Assembly (NCBI RefSeq): GCF_023282985.1 | Contig: NZ_JAGQDC010000003.1 | Location: 248,001 to 312,000 of the forward strand | DNA from: Serratia silvae | GTDB lineage: Bacteria; Pseudomonadota; Gammaproteobacteria; Enterobacterales; Enterobacteriaceae | DNA: 64,000 nucleotides | Direction: 5' to 3' | Shown here: positions 36,901 to 44,440 of the stretch, in pieces | How the letters are laid out: each line of letters begins with the position of its first letter | Position numbering within the stretch: the first letter of the stretch is position 1 | The notes under the pieces: generated by a model | The model's database searches: none | What the model saw: only the letters and a program-made list of their open reading frames with translations | Told to the model about the DNA's origin: nothing | Program-made: the position numbers and the translations under genes

Positions 36901-39900
36901 GTGCCTAACAATGGCCTGTTTTCACAGCATACGGCGGCCGGCAGCCCGTTCCTGGTGGTCACCGATGAACGTTTTACCAACCGCGATAAGTTTATCAGCA
37001 GCGATTATCTGCTCGACCGGGTGGGTTATGACCCGGCTCAGGCGCACAAACGCCTGGGCGACGGTTTTTACGAGCAGCGCCTGGTGCGTGAACAGGTGCT
37101 GGCACTCACCGGTAAACCGTCCGTCAGAGGTGAAGACGCGATGGCCCAGTACCAGCAGCTAATGAGTAACGGCGCCCAAATCGCGCAGGACTTCCATCTG
37201 GTGCCGGGTGTGACACTGACGCCTGAACAGATTGCCGCGCTGCAGCAGGACATCGTCTGGCTGGTCAGCGAGACGGTGCAAACGGCCGACGGTCCGCAAA
37301 CGGTGTGGGTGCCGAAGGTCTACCTGGCGCAGACCACGCTGCGCCTGACCGGTGATGGCGCGGTGATTGGTGGCGGCAATCTTCAACTCTCGGCCGGCAG
37401 CATCACCAATGCCGGCAACCTGTTTGCCGACAAGGCGTTCTCCGTCGACGCCGGGCAGTTCCTGCACCAGGGCGGTGACATTAAGGCTGGCAGTATTGAT
37501 GTGCAGGCCGACACCCTGTCGATGAGCACCAATCTGCAGGACGCGCTGCGCCAGGCGACGATGAGCGCCGGCGACATCAGCCTGCGTGGCACCGACATTA
37601 CGCTTGCAGGCGCGAAACTTACCGCGACCGACACCCTCAGCCTGAGTGCGCGCAACGACCTGACCATTACCACGGCCAAAAACAGCCGCACCGCTGACGT
37701 TGAGGTCATCTCAGGCTCGATGGGCAACCGCAACAACGCCGGGATGGAGGATGCAGGCAAGCGTATGGCGCAGGTCAGCGGCGAATGGCAGCAGGCGCTG
37801 GGCAGCACGCTGACCGCCGGCGGCGACCTCAGCCTGTCGGCCGGGCGGGACGTGGCGCTCACCGGCAGCCAGGCCCAGGCCGGAGGCCAGCTGGGCGTGC
37901 AGGCCGGGGGCGATATCAACATCAAGGCCGATACCACCACCAATACCTCGCATCTTGAGGCCGGCAGCCGCACCTCGTCTGTCAGCAACAGCCGCGAGGA
38001 AGAGCGCCTGACGCTCAGCACTCTCGGCGGTGACCAGGGCGTAACCTTGGTGGCGGGCAACCAACTGCTGGCCGAGGGCGCTCAGGTTGACAGCAAAGAA
38101 GGCCGCATTGGCGTAAGCGCACAGGACGTGACCATCACTGACGCGCGCACCCACACGCTCGCTCAGGACAGCCAAGACAAGCGCGAGGGCAAGACGCGTA
38201 GCCACCGCGAAGAGGAAACCGAGCGCGAGGCCAGCACGGGCAGCACCTTCAGCGGCAAACAAGGCGTGACGGCCATTGCACGTGAGGGCGACCTGACGGT
38301 CACCGGCAGTACGCTGCACAGCGAACAGGGTGCCATCGCGCTTCAGGCAAAAAAAGATGTCCTGCTCAATACCGCCAGCGAAAGCGAATCTCAATATAGT
38401 GAAGAGCGCTCACAGAAAAAAGGCTTCCTGAGTAAAAGCAGCAGCCATACCGTGACGGATGACCGCATCACGCGCGAGAAAGGCACCCTGCTCAGCGGGG
38501 AGAGCGTTAGCGTCAGCGCCGGTAACGACCTGACGGTGAAAGGGTCGTCGATTGCCGCCGACCGCGACGTCAGCCTGCAGGCCGGTCACAACGTCGATAT
38601 TGTCGCTGCCACCGAAACCGAGTCCCACTATCTTCTGGAAGAGAAGAAAAAAAGCGGCCTGCTGGGCAGCGGCGGCATCGGCTTCACGATAGGTAAGCAG
38701 TCGAGCAAGCACGAGGTCGACGAGAAAGGCACCACCCAGAGCCAGAGCGTCAGTACCGTGGGGAGCAGCCAGGGAAGCGTCAGTATCACCGCGGGCAACC
38801 AGCTGCACATCGGCGGCGCTGACCTGGTGGCGACCAAGGATCTGAACCTTACCGGAGACAGTGTCACTATCGACCCGGGCTATGACCAGCGCACCCGTAC
38901 GGAAACCTTCGAGCAGAAGCAGAGTGGGCTAAGCGTGGCGCTGTCGGGCACCGTGGGCAGTGCGCTCAACACCGCCGTGAGCTCGGCGCAGCAGGCCAGA
39001 AAAGAAGGCGACGGTCGCCTCAGTGCGCTGCAGAACACTAAGGCGGCGTTGTCCGGTGCCCAGGCAGCTCAGTCCTATGCGCGTGACAACGCACTGACCG
39101 AGGCGGCGGATGCGAAAAATGCCGCCGCCGGCCTGCAGTCGGGTGATAAAGGTGCTGCCCAGGGCGCCACCAACACTGTAGGCGTCACCGCCTCCTACGG
39201 GAGTCAGTCGTCGAAGAGCGAAACCCGCACCGATAGCCGCCAGTCGCAGGGCAGCACGCTTGCGGCCGGGCAAAACCTGTCGATAACGGCGACCGGGAAG
39301 AATAACGCAGCGCAAAGTGGCGATATCGCGATATCCGGCAGTCAGCTTAAAGCAGGTAAGGACCTGACGCTTGATGCGGCGCGGGATATTACCCTGCAGT
39401 CTGCGCGGAATACCGAAAGTACTGCTGGCAAAAATGAAAGCCGCGGTGGCAACGTCGGCGTGGGTATCGGCGTCGGCTCGGGCGGTTACGGCATCAGCGT
39501 CTCTGCCGGTGTGAACGCCGCTAAGGGGCATGAGAACGGCAACGGCCTGACCCATACTGAAACCACGCTTGATGCGGGCAACCATCTCAGCCTGACCAGC
39601 GGCCGTGACACCACCCTGAAAGGGGCGCAGGCCAGCGGGGAAAAAATCACCGTTGACGCGGGGCGCAACCTGACGCTTGAAAGCGAACGGGACAGCGACC
39701 GCTATGACGCGAAACAGCAGAACGCCAGCGCGGGCGGCAGTTTCACCTTCGGCTCGATGACCGGTTCGGCCAACGTGAGCGTCAGCCAGGACAAGCTCAA
39801 GAGCAACTTCGACAGCGTCAAAGAGCAGACCGGGCTGTTTGCGGGCAAAGGTGGATATGACGTCACGGTCAAAGAGCACACCCAGCTCGACGGCGCGGTG

Positions 39901-41901
39901 ATAGCGAGCACCGCGGACAAGGACAAGAACCGCCTCGACACCGGCACCCTGGGCTGGAGCGACATGCACAACCAGGCCGACTACACCGCCGAGCACAGCG
40001 GCGGCTCGCTGAGCACTGGCGGGCCGGTGGGCAAGGACCTGCTGACCAATATGGCCGGCGGCATGCTGTCGGGGGCTAACAACAGCGGTCATGCAGAGGG
40101 CACGACGAAGGCCGGCGTCAGCGAAGGTACGCTGACAGTCCGGGATACGGACAAGCAACAGCAGGATGTCACCACGCTAAACCGGGATACTGACCACGCC
40201 AATGACGGCAGCATTAGCCCGATATTTAACAAAGAGAAGGAGCAGAGCCGGCTCAAACAGGCGCAGCTTATCGGGGAAATCGGCGGTCAGGCAATGGACG
40301 TTATCCGCACGCAGGGCGAAATCGCCGGGCTGAAGGCCCAGACAGACCCAGGCGCACTGTCGCAGGCCCGGGAGCAGCTGACCAAAGACGGCAAACCGGC
40401 CAGCGACGCGGCGGTGATGCAGCGGGCCTATGATAATGCGATGCAGCAGTACGGCACCGGCAGCGACATGCAGAAGGCGGCGCAGGCGGTAACGGGCGCG
40501 CTGACGGCGCTGGCGGGCAACAACCTGGCCGGGGCGCTGGCGAGCGGCGCGTCACCGTATCTGGCGACAGAAATCAAGAAACTGACCACCACCGACGGTC
40601 AGGTGAACGTCGCGGCCAATGCGATGGCGCACGCAGTGCTGGGTGCGGTGACGGCGCAGTTGAATAACCAGTCAGCTGTAGCCGGTGGGCTTGGGGCCGG
40701 CGGCGGTGAATTGGCGGCACGCTACATTGCCAGCCAGCTGTTCCCGGGCAAGACCGCAGAGCAACTGAGCGAGAGCGAGAAACAGCAGGTAAGCGCGCTG
40801 AGCGAGCTGGCCGCAGGACTTGCGGGCGGCCTGGCGATGGGCGATACTGGCGGTGCAGTGACCGCGGCTCAGGCGGGTAAGAATGCGGTGGAGAATAACT
40901 ATCTGAGTGTGGAAGAAAAGACGAAGCTTGAGCTGGCGAAGCAGAAACTCCAGAACAGCAAAGATCCGGCAGAGCGTGAGCAGGCCCAGCAGACGATTAA
41001 TGAACTGCGTGAAAAGGATATCGCCAGCGACAAGAAGGTGATCGAGGCCTGCGGAAATGGTGCGGCAGCCAGTGCGGCCTGTGGTGCGGCGAGACTGGAG
41101 GTTATCGCGGCCAAGGGTGAGTACGAAACTGGGCAGTACAATAATAAAGTCAGTGATATGTACTCTGATGCTTATGGCCAGATAGTAAACCTGCTGAATA
41201 TCACCAGTATTGACGCGCAGAATCAGCAACAGGTGAAGGATGCGATGGTGAACTATGCCATGGTGCAACTTGGCGTAGATAAGGCGACGGCAGAACAATA
41301 CGTCTCTACTTACGATGGGATGAAGATTGTAGCGGCTTCGATGGCACCAGTAATAGGTTCTGCTGCTGCCAGTAAGATAGAAGCTCTGGCTGGTAAACAG
41401 CGGTTGTCTAATAGTTTTGAGGTTAGTTCACTTCCAGATGCTAATGGGAAAAATCACATCACTGCTGTAAAAGGTGATGCGAAAATACCTGTCGATAAGA
41501 TTGAACTATATATGCGTGGCAAAGCTTCTGGTGATCTTGAGTCTTTGCAAAAAGAATATAATTCTTTAAAAGATGCAAAAATTAGCAGCCAAAAAGAATT
41601 TGCAAAAAATCCAAATAATGCGAAAAAGATGGAAATGCTAGAAAAACAAATCCATAATATTGAGCGCTCTCAAGATATGGCTCGCGTATTAGATAAAGCA
41701 GGTATAGTGAATACTGCTAGTAATAACAGCATGATAATGGATAAGTTATTGGACTCAGCACAGGGTGCTACGTCTGCAAATAGACAAACATCTGTTGTGG
41801 TATCAGGGCCTAACGGCAACGTAAGGGTTTATGCTACATGGACAATATTACCTGATGGCACAAAAAGACTTTCAACTGTTAATACGGGAGCATTCAAATG
41901 A
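30919..41901 (+). CDS. cdiA: Contact-dependent inhibition effector CdiA (3660 aa)
   Basis: Giant TpsA exoprotein. Extended signal region (ESPR) at 1-30, signal cleavage after VMA near residue 67, and TPS haemagglutination domain at about 68-300 (NPAGIVCNGCG). Long FHA repeats of about 20 residues with DNxxG cores cover about 300-1650. A non-repeat, Tyr/Pro-richer block covers about 1650-2150, probably receptor-binding/YP. FHA-2 follows, with a pretoxin region ending in VENN at 3324-3327. The last about 335 residues are the toxin part and turn AT-rich from about 41300, showing cassette exchange. The terminal domain (ends TKRLSTVNTGAFK) is not assigned; nuclease is a guess. Ribosome site AAGGAAG. 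Confidence 0.95.
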   Translation: MNKHCYRLIFSRTHGELRVVSELARSCSNEPGQHRGAGIAGENRLWVTLRRTVWLLGLAMLAGPVMANGIVADGSAAPGQRPEVIATQNGLPQVNITAPNQAGVSHNQYQQFDVDQKGAILNNSAVMTSTQMAGMIQGNPHLNPNTAPARVILNEVNSNNPSQLRGFLEVAGGKAQVIVANPAGIVCNGCGTINAGRMTLTTGKPQMNADGSVAGYQVERGVVRIEGGGLNGDVRHDTEYVDILARAVEVNAGVWAKEGVSVVAGRNRISADGKNVAPLSDDGSAKPQLAIDMGQMGGMYSGSIRMIGTEAGVGVRNQNAQVQAGKTLTVSSEGKLSWQSDTQNAVTQAGGDISLAARDAIDYQGKLHGGGQLSVQSREGTLTQTGTLAAAGDVHLNAARGIESSGHLLAGSDTNSQIVRDASLRLESQGDIRTSGSLLSKKDVSATGRRIDISNAKVAAKQATLTAREGGVALRHSAVDSEQLIINTAGDVDARQAQVRAGRWGVDANNLFNQQAAWSQTGNGESRFTLMGQLDNTDGIIESRQLSFSAAALTNQRGRLLALDKVAQQWRVGGLFDNAGGEMGSNGDLRLDAGSLDNQNGTVKTQAALAVNTSGAVNNAGGNLLAGNAMTLSAGGDVSNQSGTLSGGQLTLTAGYLDNTEGQVISQGDLGLTTDRLDNKGGLVGASKGLSIRTGDWDNRNGTAQGETSLTAVASAVNNDDGKLLSGQQLTLNAAGHTSNRGGEISGTALAVSADSLDNTQGKVIGQQTLDLYARQGLDNAWGLLGAGKALTVLTDGNLNNRGGTLTGSGRTTVTALDVRNDAGKLLGGEQLTLTAAGLLGNGEGEISGESLTLTTGSMDNALGKVIAQNDVTLTSQQKLNNAGGWLEAGNGLTLNAGGDWDNRGGTAQGGRQVTADARTLDNTGGRLQSGGDLRLNSAGAILNREGKLTAQQALTVNAGGASLFDNDGGSLQSGGALSLQGGRLTNRQSGLVYSQNALSLSLAGEWDNQGGTLTGNGSTWVRAADLRNARGAINALDSLDMQFTGTLDNGQGRIFSKLSQKLNAQDIVNASGWMGSQGGWHAVSGGFDNAQGSVQSQQDAQLSANWLGNAKGVLQSAADLVLHVAQDIDNRAGKVSAQDLLAVQGSTPDASAGAINNAGGQWLAGEALNINALSLNNTQNGQVYSQKLLRLNLNGGLDNRSGKLQSGEGLSLDAQALNNAGGTIDAQQALTLHILNMLDNTGGAVRSNGDQRVTAGNINNRQGVFSSRGGIDLTTAQLDNAGSTIISQGVGTYHIDRLNNQQGKIHSAASLTLDATQVNNQGGQLVATQGLALKADSLDNSGQGTLSSQASLDVQTDQLNNRDGGLILGTTHTGITARDIDNAAGRLQSAGTLTLSAASRLDNRQGRILANGSLDINAGLSPTDSPLALLNQGGRIESADDLTLHTRTLENQQGTLLGLQSLTLTAQQDYTRTAGETVSSNGTVTFSLSGVFNNLADWLLPGNLVLNAAGITNPATLVGKTLQLTTGGTLQNTGRIEADRMTLSAEALDNTAALMGDDITVRARTIDNHGQPAVMAATQSLQLAADERLSNRDGALLYSGNRLSLHSDDLIENRASVIEADGDLTVEARRLDNLREGLEIQRDAEKSDYKWHRANLYWRSFGSAVNTDKSTMAPTTQELTFQDDAAVQSNRYGTLLAIDAPGKRAQVRVKDNKGQLTDLWVNYLALTPNADGTYAMTFYETRGPRQNNVPTPYQNTFWREHDRGRLEQWDPERHIDIDSAPYVTDYNNLRERTATGTVTRDALINEGIGARILAGGNMLLRITGQLLNDASVITANGNLTQDGGGSVDNRGYSVNERRQEVIVDHYDKDTHHWYPTFNHDETTALATIDGIITGNGNVTINGASITNTTVNQAQISRLEAALNAVDAERAELERNPLAFTVEGAGHQGGDMALAPGSQLTPSDITPTSPLGRPLLPSELALTQMQHLGSVATSVPNNGLFSQHTAAGSPFLVVTDERFTNRDKFISSDYLLDRVGYDPAQAHKRLGDGFYEQRLVREQVLALTGKPSVRGEDAMAQYQQLMSNGAQIAQDFHLVPGVTLTPEQIAALQQDIVWLVSETVQTADGPQTVWVPKVYLAQTTLRLTGDGAVIGGGNLQLSAGSITNAGNLFADKAFSVDAGQFLHQGGDIKAGSIDVQADTLSMSTNLQDALRQATMSAGDISLRGTDITLAGAKLTATDTLSLSARNDLTITTAKNSRTADVEVISGSMGNRNNAGMEDAGKRMAQVSGEWQQALGSTLTAGGDLSLSAGRDVALTGSQAQAGGQLGVQAGGDINIKADTTTNTSHLEAGSRTSSVSNSREEERLTLSTLGGDQGVTLVAGNQLLAEGAQVDSKEGRIGVSAQDVTITDARTHTLAQDSQDKREGKTRSHREEETEREASTGSTFSGKQGVTAIAREGDLTVTGSTLHSEQGAIALQAKKDVLLNTASESESQYSEERSQKKGFLSKSSSHTVTDDRITREKGTLLSGESVSVSAGNDLTVKGSSIAADRDVSLQAGHNVDIVAATETESHYLLEEKKKSGLLGSGGIGFTIGKQSSKHEVDEKGTTQSQSVSTVGSSQGSVSITAGNQLHIGGADLVATKDLNLTGDSVTIDPGYDQRTRTETFEQKQSGLSVALSGTVGSALNTAVSSAQQARKEGDGRLSALQNTKAALSGAQAAQSYARDNALTEAADAKNAAAGLQSGDKGAAQGATNTVGVTASYGSQSSKSETRTDSRQSQGSTLAAGQNLSITATGKNNAAQSGDIAISGSQLKAGKDLTLDAARDITLQSARNTESTAGKNESRGGNVGVGIGVGSGGYGISVSAGVNAAKGHENGNGLTHTETTLDAGNHLSLTSGRDTTLKGAQASGEKITVDAGRNLTLESERDSDRYDAKQQNASAGGSFTFGSMTGSANVSVSQDKLKSNFDSVKEQTGLFAGKGGYDVTVKEHTQLDGAVIASTADKDKNRLDTGTLGWSDMHNQADYTAEHSGGSLSTGGPVGKDLLTNMAGGMLSGANNSGHAEGTTKAGVSEGTLTVRDTDKQQQDVTTLNRDTDHANDGSISPIFNKEKEQSRLKQAQLIGEIGGQAMDVIRTQGEIAGLKAQTDPGALSQAREQLTKDGKPASDAAVMQRAYDNAMQQYGTGSDMQKAAQAVTGALTALAGNNLAGALASGASPYLATEIKKLTTTDGQVNVAANAMAHAVLGAVTAQLNNQSAVAGGLGAGGGELAARYIASQLFPGKTAEQLSESEKQQVSALSELAAGLAGGLAMGDTGGAVTAAQAGKNAVENNYLSVEEKTKLELAKQKLQNSKDPAEREQAQQTINELREKDIASDKKVIEACGNGAAASAACGAARLEVIAAKGEYETGQYNNKVSDMYSDAYGQIVNLLNITSIDAQNQQQVKDAMVNYAMVQLGVDKATAEQYVSTYDGMKIVAASMAPVIGSAAASKIEALAGKQRLSNSFEVSSLPDANGKNHITAVKGDAKIPVDKIELYMRGKASGDLESLQKEYNSLKDAKISSQKEFAKNPNNAKKMEMLEKQIHNIERSQDMARVLDKAGIVNTASNNSMIMDKLLDSAQGATSANRQTSVVVSGPNGNVRVYATWTILPDGTKRLSTVNTGAFK

Positions 41902-42383
41902 TAAAGGTAAATAGTACTGATAAAAACATTGAAGGCTTGGAAAGTTACTTGACTAATGGCTATGTAGAGGCTGATTCCTTTAATGATCCAGAGGATGACG
42001 CATTAGAATGCCTCAGTGATTTATTAGTTAAAGATCTGGGGTGTTGTCTGTCGTTTTGTAAAAAAATACTTAATTCAAATAATGTCGATGGTGTTTTTAT
42101 TAAAGGTTCGGCACTAAGTTTTTTATTGTTATCAGATCAGTGGTCTTACGCCTTTGAGTATTTGGCTGGCAATGCGGAAAATATAACTATTGCAGAGCTT
42201 GAAAAGGCACTGTTCTATTTTTACTGTGCAAAAAATGAGACAGTTCCTTATCCTGTACCAGAAGGTTTATTCAAAAAGCTAATGGAAAGATATGAAGAAC
42301 TGAAAGATGATCCTGATGCAAAATTTTATCATCTTCATGAAACGTACAATGATTTTTCAAAAACTTACTCGCTGAATAATTAG
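41898..42383 (+). CDS. cdiI: CdiI immunity protein for the adjacent CdiA toxin
   Basis: A 161-aa acidic, AT-rich soluble protein. Its ATG overlaps the cdiA stop by 4 nt (ATGA), the standard toxin-immunity coupling. Residues about 35-130 look all-helical. No named family recognised. The role, binding and blocking its own CdiA C-terminus in the cytosol, is inferred from position; it has no signal peptide or membrane segment. Terminator directly behind. Confidence 0.85.
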   Translation: MIKVNSTDKNIEGLESYLTNGYVEADSFNDPEDDALECLSDLLVKDLGCCLSFCKKILNSNNVDGVFIKGSALSFLLLSDQWSYAFEYLAGNAENITIAELEKALFYFYCAKNETVPYPVPEGLFKKLMERYEELKDDPDAKFYHLHETYNDFSKTYSLNN

Positions 42384-42385
42384 AA

Positions 42386-42412
42386 AAATCCCGGCCTTGG
42401 TGCCGGGTTTTT
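42386..42412 (+). terminator. Terminator of the cdiBAI operon
   Basis: Stem CCCGGC/GCCGGG (42390-42395, 42402-42407) with a 6-nt loop, AAAAAT before and five T after. Confidence 0.82.
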
Positions 42413-42430
42413 ACTTTATAAGTCAGTTGG

Positions 42431-42550
42431 TTATGCTTCTTCTGCCAGTCGAATGATCAACTGACCCGGCGCGGTGATCACTTCGATCTGCTGGCCGGTG
42501 GTAAATCCCAACGATCCCAGCCAACGGCCCTTGAGGGTAAGCTGGGTTAG
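42431..42550 (-). pseudogene. C-terminal remnant of a SymE-family gene
   Basis: Reverse-strand frame with LTLKGRWLGSLGFTTGQ and IEVITAPGQLIIRLAEEA, then stop at 42431. About 100 bp agree closely with the intact symE at 43708 (the blocks TGATCAACTGACCCGG, GGTGATCACTTCGATC and CCAACGGCCCTTGAG are shared). The 5' half is missing: at about 42551 the sequence changes to the orphan toxin cassette. A plus-strand frame reading through this relic is an artefact. Confidence 0.82.
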
Positions 42551-42851
42551 TGTTGATCAGAAATTAGCTAACTATCTGTTAGATAAACAACATCCTGTCG
42601 GAGGAAGTAAGGCGGAATGGTTCGATAGTGCTCTTGGTTTTAACAAAACAAACTCAAACGAGCTTGCGAAAAAAATCGTTTTTGACTCTGGTAAAGCCGT
42701 TAAAACAGCAGAAACGCAGTTTGGTACAAAATATGATCAGGTGATACCAATAACTGGTACGAATGGCAGAACGATTAATGTTAAATTTGGTTGGATCGAG
42801 AATAATGACGGTGTGGTTAGGCTCGTAAAAGCTATTCCAGCTAAGAAATAA
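42551..42851 (+). pseudogene. Orphan CdiA C-terminal toxin domain (DUF6883-like), no start of its own
   Basis: About 100 residues: KLANYLLDKQHPVGG, then KAEWFDSALGFN, KIVFDSGKAVK, GTKYDQVIPITGTNGRTINV and NNDGVVRLVKAIPAKK. This pattern fits the DUF6883 toxin domain that ends many polymorphic toxins, a likely nuclease. The frame enters from antisense symE DNA without ATG or VENN, so it is silent alone and would act as a donor cassette for recombination onto cdiA. AT-rich. Followed 19 nt later by its likely immunity gene. The family name is from memory. Confidence 0.72.
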
Positions 42852-42870
42852 ATATATTGGTATTTACTTT

Positions 42871-43062
42871 ATGATCAAAGAATACGATGTAGTTAAAGCC
42901 AAAAAAGACTTGTCTGACACTGTGCTAACAGGATGTAGGGGAGCAGTTGTTATGATATATCAAGAACCTACTTTAGGTTATGAAGTTGAATTCGTCGATA
43001 ATGAAGGCGTTACATTAGATGTTTTGACGGTTTACCCTGATGACATTGAATCATCAAGGTAA
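42871..43062 (+). CDS. Orphan immunity protein, DUF4926-like
   Basis: A 63-aa small beta-rich protein (YDVVKAKKDLSDTVLTGCRGAVV, then YEVEFVDNEGVTLDVLTVYPDDI), the SH3-like DUF4926 pattern. DUF4926 genes commonly sit after DUF6883 toxins, so it should protect against the toxin domain encoded before it. AT-rich like its partner. Starts at ATG 42871; no strong ribosome site seen. Confidence 0.75.
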   Translation: MIKEYDVVKAKKDLSDTVLTGCRGAVVMIYQEPTLGYEVEFVDNEGVTLDVLTVYPDDIESSR

Positions 43063-43084
43063 TAGTATATTTTTAGTAACGCTC

Positions 43085-43114
43085 AAAGATCCCGGCCAAC
43101 TGGCCGGGATCTTT
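43085..43114. terminator. Long bidirectional terminator after the orphan cassette
   Basis: Perfect 14-bp stem AAAGATCCCGGCCA / TGGCCGGGATCTTT with loop AC. It separates the plus-strand cassette from the minus-strand SymE cluster, which ends 5 nt further on. Confidence 0.85.
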
Positions 43115-43118
43115 GCTT

Positions 43119-43451
43119 CTAAGCCCTAAAAGTGTCCTCTTCCCGCCGCCGTAACTGGATCACACCGGGTGCGGCGGTGATCTCCAGTTGTGCCACATCG
43201 GTGATCCCGGACTCTATGATCCAGCCCCCACCGATGATCACCTCGCCGTTCTGCCGTACCCAGTCCGCCCCTAAATCTTGCCTATGTTGACTAGCCTCAC
43301 AGACGGCTTCCCAGGTGGCCGCATCGGTGACGGAGGTGATCCACAGGCCATCGGCGCGCAACGTGAGCTGTAACGGTGTGCCGGGGGAAAACCCAGCTCG
43401 GCTAGAGAGCCACCGTCCCGGGATTGGTTGGGGTGTAAAGGTGATGTTCAT
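43119..43451 (-). CDS. SymE-like (SpoVT/AbrB-type) protein, long form
   Basis: A 110-aa protein. Residues about 8-45 (PIPGRWLSSRAGFSPGTPLQLTLR) repeat the SymE core KGRWLxxxGF-xxGxxxxV. A second strand-rich half follows (WVRQNGEVIIGGGWIIE, AQLEITAAPGVIQL). The ATG at 43451 overlaps the stop of the RHH gene (ATGA), so it is coupled to it. SymE proteins are RNA-targeting or nucleoid-binding toxins evolved from AbrB antitoxin folds; whether this one is toxic or a partner is open. Confidence 0.65.
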   Translation of the reverse strand: MNITFTPQPIPGRWLSSRAGFSPGTPLQLTLRADGLWITSVTDAATWEAVCEASQHRQDLGADWVRQNGEVIIGGGWIIESGITDVAQLEITAAPGVIQLRRREEDTFRA

Positions 43452-43693
43452 GCAACCCCCATATCGATGTAGCGCCGGAAGTCGTCGCCCTCGAGGCTCT
43501 TGCACAGGGCCTCATGGGGGCCGGTGATCAGTTGTTCCAGCATCTGGCGCTGGGTCAGGCCGTGATGGTGCGCGAGTCGTTCAAGCGCAAAATGGGCGAC
43601 GAGGCTGACTTCGATGTTCAGGCGAGTGCTTACCCCGTCGCGGCGACGACGTGCGCGGTACTCCGCTTGGCGTTGTGCGTTGGTCTTGGCCAT
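43448..43693 (-). CDS. Small RHH-like DNA-binding protein
   Basis: An 81-aa very basic protein (MAKTNAQRQAEYRARRRRDG, then STRLNIEVSLVAHFALERLAHHHGLTQRQMLEQLI), a ribbon-helix-helix layout with an Arg-rich N-arm. It starts at 43693 after AGGGAGGTTCATC and lies between two SymE-like genes, overlapping the downstream one by 4 nt. Likely regulator or antitoxin of the cluster; inferred from context. Confidence 0.65.
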   Translation of the reverse strand: MAKTNAQRQAEYRARRRRDGVSTRLNIEVSLVAHFALERLAHHHGLTQRQMLEQLITGPHEALCKSLEGDDFRRYIDMGVA

Positions 43694-43707
43694 GATGAAC
43701 CTCCCTG

Positions 43708-43917
43708 TTACTGCGTAACGACGCGGATGATCAACTGACCCGGTTCGGTGATCACTTCGATCCGCTGGCCGGTGGTAAATCCCAGCGGCTCCAACCAACG
43801 GCCCTTGAGAGTGAGCTGAGGTAGCGGGTTGGGCCTGCCACCGTTGGGGCGGTAACCCACAATGCATTGACGGGCTTGGGGTGTGGCGGGTTCTGACTTA
43901 TGATGTGTATCAGCCAT
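43708..43917 (-). CDS. symE: SymE family toxin-like protein
   Basis: A 69-aa protein with the SymE core near residues 20-66 (CIVGYRPNGG, PLPQLTLKGRWLEPLGFTTG, IEVITEPGQLIIR). Start ATG at 43917. E. coli SymE is an SOS-induced type I toxin held down by antisense SymR; no LexA box or SymR promoter could be confirmed here. A second, broken copy is at 42431-42550. First of a three-gene minus-strand cluster (14-nt gap to the RHH gene). Confidence 0.8.
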   Translation of the reverse strand: MADTHHKSEPATPQARQCIVGYRPNGGRPNPLPQLTLKGRWLEPLGFTTGQRIEVITEPGQLIIRVVTQ

Positions 43918-43920
43918 AGT

Positions 43921-43937
43921 AACTAGCTCCGCTAGTT
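43921..43937. promoter_or_regulatory. Palindrome directly upstream of symE
   Basis: AACTAGC-TCC-GCTAGTT is a perfect 7-bp inverted repeat 3 nt before the symE start on the minus strand. It covers the place of the ribosome site, so it could act as an operator or as an RNA hairpin masking translation. Confidence 0.4.
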
Positions 43938-43951
43938 GTTGTGGTTAGCGG

Positions 43952-44230
43952 TTAAGGCAGGTTGCCGCCTGCTTTAGCCGCGTTCAGTAATCTGTTTAGC
44001 CTGGTACTTAAAATCATCCTATCGAGTAATGCCTTGATAATCTGGCATTCTTCTTCCGGCATCCCGCTTACAGCTTCAAACTGCAAGGCCAAATCATCAG
44101 ATGGGCCACGCTCATGTTCATCAAATACCAATCCATCCAGCGAGACATGCAACACCTTAGCCTACCTAATCAGGGCGTCTAAGGTTGGTTGTGCAGACCC
44201 TGCCTCATAGCGGCGCAAGAAAATCAAGGC
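43952..44230 (-). pseudogene. Remnant of an XRE-family regulator
   Basis: Reverse frame: ISALIFLRRYEAGSAQPTL, DALIR, stop (TAG at 44163-44165), AKVLHVSLDGLVFDEHERG, then a C-terminal helix region to the stop at 43952. Intact relatives have Leu or a similar residue at the TAG. The N-terminal half of the helix-turn-helix is also missing, replaced near 44230 by IS DNA. A 67-aa frame after the TAG remains but is not a complete regulator. Confidence 0.72.
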
Positions 44231-44234
44231 ACTG

Positions 44235-44440
44235 ATCCCGCCGCGAACCCACGCAGGTTACTGGCCAACGGAGTATGCAGACCGAAATCAGGCGGTAGAG
44301 AGGCAGCGGCTTACGGGAAGTAACGCCTACTGGAAATGGAATACGGCTTACAACCGGCGGTCGGTGAGGCTATGGCCATGATCCGTGCATTGAACAAAAT
44401 GACGCGTGGAGGCATGCCAGAAAATGTACGGATTGTCTGA
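44235..44440 (+). mobile_element. IS5-family transposase C-terminal remnant
   Basis: Plus-strand frames: IPPRTHAGYWPTEYADRNQA, WKWNTAYNRRS, then after a deletion/frameshift EAMAMIRALNKMTRGGMP, stop at 44438. This is the end of an IS5/IS903-type transposase (usual pattern IPPR..AGYW...RN.A...WK...GYHRRS...RAMNK). About 80 bp are missing between the two parts, and no inverted ends were found. The stretch 44441-44607 holds no recognisable gene. Confidence 0.7.

Noticed and set aside
31260-40160. Many long antisense frames inside cdiA (for example 35194-36879 and 38929-40158)
   Set aside because: GC-rich repetitive coding DNA keeps antisense frames open; none has a start with ribosome site or any known domain.
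42474-42851. A 125-aa gene starting at GTG 42474
   Set aside because: The first 25 codons are antisense of a symE remnant; only the part from about 42551 is toxin-like.
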